A stretch of DNA of 11,807 nucleotides from Deltaproteobacteria bacterium (GTDB lineage: Bacteria > Desulfobacterota > Syntrophia > Syntrophales > Smithellaceae), in NCBI GenBank assembly GCA_011046295.1, contig DSAV01000271.1:1-11807 (forward strand). The letters run 5' to 3'. The notes below the pieces were generated by a model. The model was not told where the DNA came from. It made no database searches and was given only the letters and a program-made list of their open reading frames with translations. This document shows, in pieces, positions 6,466 to 11,807 of the stretch (position 1 is its first letter; the number at the start of each line of letters is the position of its first letter). Both the position numbers and the translations under genes were made by a program.

Positions 6466-7230
6466 ATGAAAGAAAATAAACCTGTCGCCATTGTTACCGG
6501 CTCATCGCGCGGTTTGGGCGCGGCCACAGTGAAGATGCTCGCAAAGCGCGGATATAATGTGGTAATTAATTATTCCCAAAGCGAAGCCGAAGCTCGCGAA
6601 GTTCAAAAAGAGTGTGAAGAAAAGGGCGCCGAAACTTTGCTTTGCCGCGCCGATGTTGCCGAAGATGCCGACTGCCGGCGCATGGTCGATGAAACAATGA
6701 ACAAGTGGGGGCGCGTCGACGCGCTGGTGAATAATGCCGCCACGACAAAGTTCAACGCGCACGGCAATCTGGAAGGTCTTTCCAAAGAAGATTTTCTCAA
6801 CATTTACAGCATCAACGTTGTCGGTCCTTATCAGATGATCCGCGCTGTGGCGCCGCACATGAAAAAAGAGGGCAGGGGTGCGGTGGTAAATATCGCGTCT
6901 TTGGCCGGCGTGAAGGCCATCGGCAGTTGTGTGGCTTACTGCGCCTCGAAAGCTGCGTTGATTAATATGACGATGGCGCTGGCGCGCGCGCTGGGGCCGG
7001 AGATTCGCGTCAACGCTATTTGCCCCGGTTTTATCCAGGGCGAGTGGCTCAAAGCTGGTATGGGCGTGGAAAAATATAATAAACTGAAAGAACAGATGGA
7101 GGAGAAGCTGCCCCTGCGCATGACGGCGACGCCGGAGATTATCGCGGAGACGATCCGCTATTTTATTGAAGACGCGGTTTTGGTCACGGGCGAAACCCTG
7201 CTGCTCGACGGCGGGCATCATCTGGTTTAA
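6466..7230 (+). CDS. Short-chain dehydrogenase/reductase, FabG-like
   Basis: A 254-residue cytoplasmic SDR oxidoreductase using NAD(P)(H) with a single Rossmann domain. Motifs: cofactor loop TGSSRGLG (11-18), NNAA (89-92), Asn117, catalytic Ser145 in VNIASLAG, and Tyr158/Lys162 in YCASK. PEIRVNAICPGFI follows, as in FabG-type enzymes, and the C-terminus ends TGETLLLDGGHHLV. I chose the ATG at 6466 because GAGGAG (6453-6458) then stands 7 bp upstream; the ATG at 6463 is nearly as good, while the ATG at 6451 overlaps the ribosome site and is unlikely. It lies alone between a terminator and a new promoter. It may act on 3-oxoacyl-ACP, 3-hydroxyacyl-CoA or another alcohol; specificity is not readable. 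Confidence 0.9.
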   Translation: MKENKPVAIVTGSSRGLGAATVKMLAKRGYNVVINYSQSEAEAREVQKECEEKGAETLLCRADVAEDADCRRMVDETMNKWGRVDALVNNAATTKFNAHGNLEGLSKEDFLNIYSINVVGPYQMIRAVAPHMKKEGRGAVVNIASLAGVKAIGSCVAYCASKAALINMTMALARALGPEIRVNAICPGFIQGEWLKAGMGVEKYNKLKEQMEEKLPLRMTATPEIIAETIRYFIEDAVLVTGETLLLDGGHHLV

Positions 7231-7249
7231 GATGCATCGTCTTTTTTCT

Positions 7250-7262
7250 GCGAATTATTCGC
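7250..7262. promoter_or_regulatory. 13-bp palindrome next to the menA promoter
   Basis: GCGAAT-T-ATTCGC is a perfect 6-bp inverted repeat around one base. It ends 2 bp before the -35 box at 7265. It could be an operator, or a short hairpin helping to end the SDR transcript (20 bp after its stop, but with only a TTT run). No regulator is assigned. Confidence 0.3.
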
Positions 7263-7264
7263 GT

Positions 7265-7293
7265 TTGACAGGCAAGCGCAACTGCCGTATGTT
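7265..7293 (+). promoter_or_regulatory. Sigma70-like promoter for the prenyltransferase-methyltransferase genes
   Basis: A consensus -35 TTGACA (7265-7270), a 17-bp spacer and TATGTT (7288-7293, 4/6 match to a -10). Predicted start near 7300, leader about 55 nt. A second -10-like CATAAT at 7314-7319 has no matching -35. Confidence 0.6.
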
Positions 7294-7354
7294 TCTCCAG
7301 CTTTTATCAGACGCATAATGGTAGCCAGCGCGCGACTGAGGAGGAAATTATCTT

Positions 7355-8245
7355 ATGTTAAAAATCTGGCTTATGGAAACCCGCCCGCAATACCTTTTGC
7401 TTTCGGTGATTCTGGCTTTCTTGGGAACATGTATGGCCTGGTACTATCAGGATGTGTTACATCTGGGATACGCGCTCTTGGCCGGCTTCGGCCTGGTGCT
7501 CACGCACATCAGCGTCAACACGCTAAACGATTATTTTGATTTTAAAAGCGGCGTTGATCTGAGAACCGACATCACTCCGTTCAGCGGGGGCAGCGGCATT
7601 CTCAAGGCCGGGCTTTTAAAACCGAACCAGGTTTTATGGACGGGTATCATAACATTGCTTCTTGCCGCGCCGGTGGGCATATATTTTGTTATTGCTCAGG
7701 GTTGGCTGCTTCTGCCGCTTTTGATTGTCGCGGCGCTTTGCGTGGTTCTTTACACGCCGGTTATATTGAATCACAAATGGCCGGAATGGTCGGCGGGTTT
7801 GGGGCTGGGTATGCTGCCCGTGCTGGGAATGTATTTCGCGCAAACCGGCTTTTATTCCTGGCTGGCTTTTTTCGGCTCCGTACCGTCGTTTGTCCTGGTG
7901 CACAATCTTTTGCTGCTCAATGAATTTCCCGATGTCGAAGCGGACAGCTTTGCCGGACGCAAAACCCTGCCCATTACGATGGGAAAAACAAAGGCGGCAA
8001 AATTTTTCACAGCCATGACTGTCCTGCTTTACCTGTGGATTGCCGGATGCGTTGCCGCCGGTGTGGCCCCGGCATGGACACTTCTCGCTTTTCTGACCCT
8101 CCCTTTTTCCGTCATGGCGGTACGCGGCTCTTTCCAACATGACCAAAGAGACAAGCTTATCGCGGCGATGAAAAATAATGTGCTGGTTGTGCTGGCCACG
8201 CAGTTTCTTCTAGCCGTAGGTTATCTGGTCGCGGCGGTTACATAG
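7355..8245 (+). CDS. menA: UbiA-family polyprenyltransferase, probable 1,4-dihydroxy-2-naphthoate prenyltransferase
   Basis: A 296-residue polytopic membrane protein with about eight or nine helices. It carries the two Asp-rich motifs that bind Mg-prenyl diphosphate: NDYFDFKSGVD (58-68) and NEFPDVEAD (189-197). TPFSGGSGIL (74-83) after the first motif is characteristic of MenA-like members. The family joins a polyprenyl chain to an aromatic ring; MenA makes demethylmenaquinone from 1,4-dihydroxy-2-naphthoate. The UbiE/MenG methyltransferase gene 13 bp downstream catalyses the next step, which supports the menaquinone assignment. GAGGAGG (7338-7344) lies 10 bp before the ATG. Another aromatic acceptor cannot be excluded, since UbiA proteins share these motifs. 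Confidence 0.85.
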   Translation: MLKIWLMETRPQYLLLSVILAFLGTCMAWYYQDVLHLGYALLAGFGLVLTHISVNTLNDYFDFKSGVDLRTDITPFSGGSGILKAGLLKPNQVLWTGIITLLLAAPVGIYFVIAQGWLLLPLLIVAALCVVLYTPVILNHKWPEWSAGLGLGMLPVLGMYFAQTGFYSWLAFFGSVPSFVLVHNLLLLNEFPDVEADSFAGRKTLPITMGKTKAAKFFTAMTVLLYLWIAGCVAAGVAPAWTLLAFLTLPFSVMAVRGSFQHDQRDKLIAAMKNNVLVVLATQFLLAVGYLVAAVT

Positions 8246-8258
8246 CCGAAAGGAAATT

Positions 8259-8990
8259 ATGCGCGTTCGTGATGACAAAGAGATAACCGGCGAAGATCTT
8301 TCTCCCATGTTTGGCGGCATCATCCGTCACTATGATCTGATTAATCATGTTTTTACCTGGGGCATGGATATCGGCTGGCGCAAAAAACTTGTTGACCAGT
8401 GCCTTAAATTAAAACCCGAAAAATTTTTGGATTTGGGCTGCGGCACGGGAGACCTGGCGATAAATATTGCCCGCCTTGCCCCCGAAAACCTGCAGGTTTG
8501 CGCCGGTGATTTCAGCAAGGAAATGTTGGCGATTGCTTCCCGAAAAGCGCGGAAGGCCGGTGTGGATGATAAAATATCATTTATTTATGCCGACGCGGCG
8601 CGCCTTCCTTTTGCCGATAATTATTTTGACTGTATCGGAATTTCCTTTGCCTTCCGCAACATGATTTATAAAAATCCGTCAGCTAAAAAAAATCTCGCCG
8701 AAATTTTGCGGGCGCTCAAGCCCGGAGGCTCTTGTGTTATCGCCGAATCCAGCCAGCCGAAAAATAAATTTATCCGCGCGCTGCATCATTTCTACCTGCG
8801 CACGTTCGTATTCGGGATGGGTCTGCTTATTTCCGGCGATCGGCCCGCGTATAAATATCTTACCGAATCGGCAGTAAATTTCTATGGTCCGGATGAGTTA
8901 GAAAAGATTCTGATTGCCGCTGGCTTTAAGCGGGTTTTTTACCAACCGCTTTTTTTCGGCGCGGCGGGAATTTACCGGCTCATCAAATAA
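8259..8990 (+). CDS. ubiE: Demethylmenaquinone/ubiquinol-type C-methyltransferase (UbiE/MenG)
   Basis: A 243-residue class I SAM-dependent methyltransferase that would methylate the demethylmenaquinol ring, the final step of menaquinone synthesis. Visible marks: the N-terminal MFGGIIRHYDLINHVFTWG, SAM motif I DLGCGTGD (58-65), FDCIGISFAFRNM (123-135, close to the UbiE FGLRN motif), LKPGGSCVIAESSQP, and the UbiE-specific GDRPAYKYLTES (193-204). AAGG at 8249-8252 serves as ribosome site. It is co-transcribed with the prenyltransferase gene (13-bp gap). The symbol menG would serve equally if the organism makes only menaquinone. The substrate ring is inferred from the neighbour. Confidence 0.88.
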   Translation: MRVRDDKEITGEDLSPMFGGIIRHYDLINHVFTWGMDIGWRKKLVDQCLKLKPEKFLDLGCGTGDLAINIARLAPENLQVCAGDFSKEMLAIASRKARKAGVDDKISFIYADAARLPFADNYFDCIGISFAFRNMIYKNPSAKKNLAEILRALKPGGSCVIAESSQPKNKFIRALHHFYLRTFVFGMGLLISGDRPAYKYLTESAVNFYGPDELEKILIAAGFKRVFYQPLFFGAAGIYRLIK

Positions 8991-9010
8991 ATGTTTTCCT
9001 GGAGAAAATC

Positions 9011-9314
9011 ATGATCATTGTTACCGGAAATATCGTGGCCAAAGCCCAAACGCTGGATGAATTATTTGTCCTGGCTTTGGAGCACTCGCGGCGTTCGCGC
9101 ATAGAGCCGGGCTGTCTTTCGCATGCTATTCATCAGGATTGTGAAAATCAGTTGCGGTTTGTTTTTTTTTGAACAATGGACTGACCATGCGGCGCTCGCG
9201 GAACACTTCAAGCTGCCCGCGTCACGTCTTTTTGCCAAGAAAGCTTTCGCGCTGGCTGACGGGCCGCCAAAAATAGAAATTTATGAAGCTTTCGCGGTTG
9301 ATAGAAAAGAGTGA
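9011..9314 (+). pseudogene. Antibiotic biosynthesis monooxygenase (ABM/YgiN-like) gene with a +1 frameshift in T9
   Basis: A small gene that would encode a dimeric ferredoxin-like-fold ABM protein of 100 residues, but it is split between two frames. From ATG 9011 the first frame reads MIIVTGNIVAKAQTLDELFV and continues to LRFVFF, then stops at TGA 9170-9172. The other frame continues directly with EQWTDHAALAEHFKL and ends at 9314. The junction is a run of nine T (9162-9170); with eight, the frame would be continuous and read FVFFEQW, the expected family strand with its typical EQW-x-D-x-x-A-L-x-x-H pattern. So this is either a sequencing or assembly error, a recent inactivation, or a gene rescued by polymerase or ribosome slippage. 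GGAG at 9001-9004 is a good ribosome site, and the gene starts 20 bp after ubiE. YgiN-type relatives act on quinols, which would fit the menaquinone neighbours, but this is inference. Confidence 0.8.
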
Positions 9315-9336
9315 ATATAAATCCGTGATGCCGGTC

Positions 9337-9366
9337 TTGACTTGAATATGTACGGTTATGTATAAA
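9337..9366 (+). promoter_or_regulatory. Sigma70-like promoter of the acyl-CoA synthetase gene
   Basis: TTGACT (9337-9342, 5/6), 18-bp spacer, TATAAA (9361-9366, 5/6). Predicted start near 9373 leaves about 20 nt before ATG 9392, just enough for AGAGGA at 9375-9380. This supports the later start codon for the gene. Confidence 0.65.
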
Positions 9367-9391
9367 TTACGCCCAGAGGATGCTTTTATAT

Positions 9392-11530
9392 ATGGATAAA
9401 AAAACAGGCAGTTGTGATTTATCGTCTCTTGATGCTTTTTTTAAGCCGTCTTCCATCGCGCTGATCGGTGTTTCCAAGGATATCCGCCGCCCCAGCGGCA
9501 GATCATTAAACGCGCTTTTGAAATGGAATTATCCCGGGAAACTTTATCCGATCAACCCCAACCATACGGAAATCCACGACCTGCCCTGTTATCCCGCTTT
9601 GCCGGATGTTCCGGGTGAGGTGGATATGGTTATCATCAGCGTCCCCGCGCCTGCGGTTATGGCGGCGCTGGAACAATGCGCGCAAAAAAAAGTCAAAGCG
9701 GTGGTTCTTTTTACTTCCGGTTTTGCCGAAATCGGCGCGGAGGGAAAAGCCCTGCAGGATGAAATCACGCGATTGTCCCAAAAAAATAATTTGCGCATAC
9801 TGGGGCCCAACTGCGTGGGGCTGGTGAATTTGAGCAACGCCGTGATGGCATCGTTTGCTAATATTGTTGACTTAAAACCTGTTTACCCGATGACGCTGGG
9901 TTTTGTCACGCAAAGCGGCGCTTTTGGCACTTTGATTTTCGCGCACGCGGTAGCGGCGGGAGTCGGCTTCAGCTCTTTTGTCAGTGTGGGCAACGAAGCG
10001 GACACGGAGTTTGCCGATTTTCTCTATTATCTTCTGACCACGGAAAAAACAAAAGTTGTCGGCGGCTATCTCGAAGGCGCGAAAAACGGTGTCAAACTGC
10101 GCAAGGCCGCCAAGGAAGCGCTAAAACTTAAAAAACCGATCCTGATTATGAAAGTCGGGCGCACCGGCGCGGGCGCGCGCGCGGCTTCCTCTCATACCGG
10201 CTCGCTCGCGGGCGACGACAAAATTTATGACGCTTTTTTCCGGCAGATGGGCATTATCCGCATCGAGACGCTGGCGGAACTTACATCGTTTGTGATCGTG
10301 CACCGAGGTGGACGCCTGCCCCAGGGAAACAATATCGGTATTCTTTCCATTTCCGGCGGCGCGGGGGTGTTGATGGCGGATAAATGCGAAGCGCTGGGTC
10401 TCAACGTTCCGGAGTTCACCGGCGAGACGCGGCGCGCGCTGGAAAAATATCTGCCGTCTTTCGGCTCGGCCAAAAATCCGGTGGATTTGACCGCGGCCGC
10501 GGTGGCGCAGCCGGAGATGCTGGGCAAATGCCTGCGGGCACTGGTGGCCGATGAAAATATTCACATGGTTTCCGTGGCGATGGGTTTCATGCCGCACAGC
10601 GCGCCGGTTCTGGCTCATGATCTCATTGAAATTTATCGCTCTACGACCAAGCCCATAGCGCTAACCACCTATAATATTTCCGAATCCGAAATCGTCGCCA
10701 AGGCGATTAAATCAATCGAAGAGGCGGGCATGCCGGTTTTGCGCGATCACCTGCATTCGGTGCACGCGCTGGCCAATCTGGCCTGGTACGCGGGCAAGCT
10801 CAGACGTTTTGCCGAAATTAAAACACAGAGGCAAGTAATCAGCCCAAAACCGGGAATTGAAAAGCTCATCAAAAAGCCAACTGCTCTTTCGGAATATGAG
10901 GCCAAGAAGATTTTAGCCGCTTACGGTATTCCCGTAACACGTGAAAAACTGGCAAAGACCGCCGATCAGGCTATAAAGTTAGCGCGTAAAATCGGCTATC
11001 CGGTGGCGATGAAAATTTCTTCGGCGCAGATAATGCATAAGACAGAAGCAGGCGGCATTTTGCTGGATATAAAAACAGACGCGCAGGTGCGCGCCGCGTT
11101 TAAAAAAATTATCGCCAGTGCCAAAAAATATATGCCGCAGGCCGATATTCAGGGAGTGCTGGTGCAGGAGATGCTCGCAGGCGGCACAGAGGCGATTGTC
11201 GGCACAATTGATGATCCGGTATTCGGTCCGTGCGTGATGTTTGGCCTGGGCGGTGTTTTTGTGGAAGCGCTCAAAGATGTTTCCTTCCGCGTCGCGCCGG
11301 TAAGCCGCGCTGATGCCGAAGAGATGGTCAGAGAAATAAAAGGATATAGTGTCCTGCGGGGATTGCGCGGCAAGCCGCCCGCGGATATGGAAGCGCTGAT
11401 TGATGTCATTTTAAAAGTATCGCGCCTGGCTTACGATCATAAAAATATAATTAAAGAGATGGATATCAATCCGCTGATTATTTTTGAAAAAGGCGCCAAA
11501 GTCGCGGATGCGTTGATTATCAAAAAATAA
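9392..11530 (+). CDS. ADP-forming acyl-CoA synthetase, alpha-beta fusion (acetyl-CoA synthetase ADP-forming family)
   Basis: A 712-residue cytoplasmic enzyme catalysing acyl-CoA + ADP + Pi = acid + CoA + ATP (reversible). Domains in order: CoA-binding Rossmann domain (about 10-130; SSIALIGVSKDIRRPSGRSL), succinyl-CoA-ligase-like domains (about 140-460), and a C-terminal ATP-grasp domain (about 495-712; LSEYEAKKILAAYGIPV). The likely phosphorylated His is His268 in SSHTGSLAG. His549 in MHKTEAGG and the Asp of EMDINPLI match beta-subunit residues known to matter in archaeal ACDs. No GNAT domain is present, so it is not a Pat-type protein acetyltransferase. I prefer ATG 9392 over the in-frame ATG 9380, because AGAGGA (9375-9380) would overlap the latter and the predicted transcript starts near 9373. 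The methylmalonyl-CoA mutase gene follows 41 bp later, suggesting propionyl- or succinyl-CoA chemistry; the acyl group is not determined by sequence. Confidence 0.9.
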   Translation: MDKKTGSCDLSSLDAFFKPSSIALIGVSKDIRRPSGRSLNALLKWNYPGKLYPINPNHTEIHDLPCYPALPDVPGEVDMVIISVPAPAVMAALEQCAQKKVKAVVLFTSGFAEIGAEGKALQDEITRLSQKNNLRILGPNCVGLVNLSNAVMASFANIVDLKPVYPMTLGFVTQSGAFGTLIFAHAVAAGVGFSSFVSVGNEADTEFADFLYYLLTTEKTKVVGGYLEGAKNGVKLRKAAKEALKLKKPILIMKVGRTGAGARAASSHTGSLAGDDKIYDAFFRQMGIIRIETLAELTSFVIVHRGGRLPQGNNIGILSISGGAGVLMADKCEALGLNVPEFTGETRRALEKYLPSFGSAKNPVDLTAAAVAQPEMLGKCLRALVADENIHMVSVAMGFMPHSAPVLAHDLIEIYRSTTKPIALTTYNISESEIVAKAIKSIEEAGMPVLRDHLHSVHALANLAWYAGKLRRFAEIKTQRQVISPKPGIEKLIKKPTALSEYEAKKILAAYGIPVTREKLAKTADQAIKLARKIGYPVAMKISSAQIMHKTEAGGILLDIKTDAQVRAAFKKIIASAKKYMPQADIQGVLVQEMLAGGTEAIVGTIDDPVFGPCVMFGLGGVFVEALKDVSFRVAPVSRADAEEMVREIKGYSVLRGLRGKPPADMEALIDVILKVSRLAYDHKNIIKEMDINPLIIFEKGAKVADALIIKK

Positions 11531-11571
11531 AAATAAGCAGTTCTAAAAACATGAAACGGGGGAGTGGGGTA

Positions 11572-11807
11572 ATGTTTGATAAAGACGCGCTGAAAAAAAT
11601 TAAAACTACCAAAGACAATTGGGAAAAAGAAATCCTGGATAAGGCGCTGGGCAAGGAAAAGGAGCGCAAGGATGTTTTTACCAGCATCTCCGGCGAGCCA
11701 ATCGAGCGGCTCTATACGCCGCTGGATGTTTCCGGCCTGGATTATAATGAGCAGCTTGGCTATCCGGGACAATTTCCTTTCACGCGCGGTGTACAGCCCA
11801 CGATGTA
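11572..11807 (+). CDS. Methylmalonyl-CoA mutase large subunit family, N-terminal fragment
   Basis: The first 78 codons of a coenzyme-B12-dependent acyl-CoA mutase; the gene runs off the right edge. After a charged N-terminal helix (DNWEKEILDKALGKEKERKD) come GEPIERLYTPLDV and LGYPGQFPFTRGVQPTM, the highly conserved entry to the substrate channel of the catalytic TIM barrel. The enzyme interconverts methylmalonyl-CoA and succinyl-CoA; related isobutyryl-CoA or ethylmalonyl-CoA mutases look the same over this stretch. GGGAG (11560-11564) is 7 bp before ATG 11572; an in-frame ATG at 11551 has no ribosome site. It is probably co-transcribed with the acyl-CoA synthetase. The B12-binding domain would lie outside the window, either fused or in a separate small subunit. 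Confidence 0.9.
   Translation, partial: MFDKDALKKIKTTKDNWEKEILDKALGKEKERKDVFTSISGEPIERLYTPLDVSGLDYNEQLGYPGQFPFTRGVQPTM

Noticed and set aside
6502..7221. 239-codon ORF antisense to the SDR gene
   Set aside because: His/Arg-rich composition with no recognisable domain; it mirrors a well-supported SDR with intact catalytic motifs.
9123..9314. A separate 63-codon ORF beginning MLFIRIVKIS
   Set aside because: Its first residues are out-of-frame reading of the ABM gene; only the part after the T run is family-like, so it is the second half of the frameshifted gene.
10121..10618. 165-codon antisense ORF within the acyl-CoA synthetase; likewise 7634-8146 and 3985-4458
   Set aside because: These are shadows of GC-rich coding sequence, with no ribosome sites or domains and biased His/Arg/Gln composition.
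9392..11530. Pat-type protein lysine acetyltransferase
   Set aside because: The architecture is similar, but there is no GNAT domain at either end and the phospho-His motif SHTGSLAG is intact.
11551..11571. ATG at 11551 as start of the mutase
   Set aside because: In frame but without an upstream ribosome site; the G-rich run at 11558-11564 is correctly spaced for ATG 11572.

Overview
The window reads as ordinary chromosomal DNA of an anaerobic bacterium with moderate GC. Gene content fits Desulfobacterota (former Deltaproteobacteria, Syntrophus/Smithella-like): a long-form branched-chain-amino-acid-type ABC importer under a TetR regulator, menaquinone-type prenyltransferase and methyltransferase genes, an ADP-forming acyl-CoA synthetase fusion and a methylmalonyl-CoA mutase large subunit. 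This placement is inferred from protein character alone. I see no RNA gene, insertion sequence, phage gene or CRISPR array.

Layout. (1) 1-388: C-terminal end of an amidase-signature enzyme, facing right. (2) 397-1116, minus strand: a TetR-family regulator that converges on the amidase with 8 bp between stop codons. (3) 1117-1400: a regulatory intergenic region with an A-rich tract, a sigma70-like promoter and, just after the predicted start site, an 18-bp inverted repeat that looks like a TetR operator. (4) 1401-6318: a five-gene importer operon in the order substrate-binding protein, LivH, LivM, LivG, LivF. A long hairpin separates the binding protein from the rest, and a rho-independent terminator follows livF. 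(5) 6466-7230: a FabG-like short-chain dehydrogenase/reductase standing alone. (6) 7355-9314: a quinone-related group, MenA/UbiA prenyltransferase, UbiE/MenG methyltransferase, and a small YgiN-like monooxygenase gene broken by one extra T in a homopolymer. (7) 9392-11807: an ADP-forming acyl-CoA synthetase (alpha-beta fusion) with its own good promoter, then the start of methylmalonyl-CoA mutase, cut by the window edge.

How the parts work together. The TetR protein probably senses a small molecule, perhaps an acyl-CoA, and represses the neighbouring importer from the operator at 1222-1239. The importer probably takes up a carboxylate or amino-acid-like substrate whose identity cannot be read from sequence. 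The synthetase and mutase pair suggests acyl-CoA metabolism (propionyl/methylmalonyl/succinyl-CoA) coupled to ATP formation. MenA and MenG would supply menaquinone for anaerobic respiration or reverse electron transfer.

I found no clearly novel multi-gene system. The observations most worth a second look are the promoter/operator architecture, the intercistronic hairpin, the T9 frameshift and the unusual residues in LivG.
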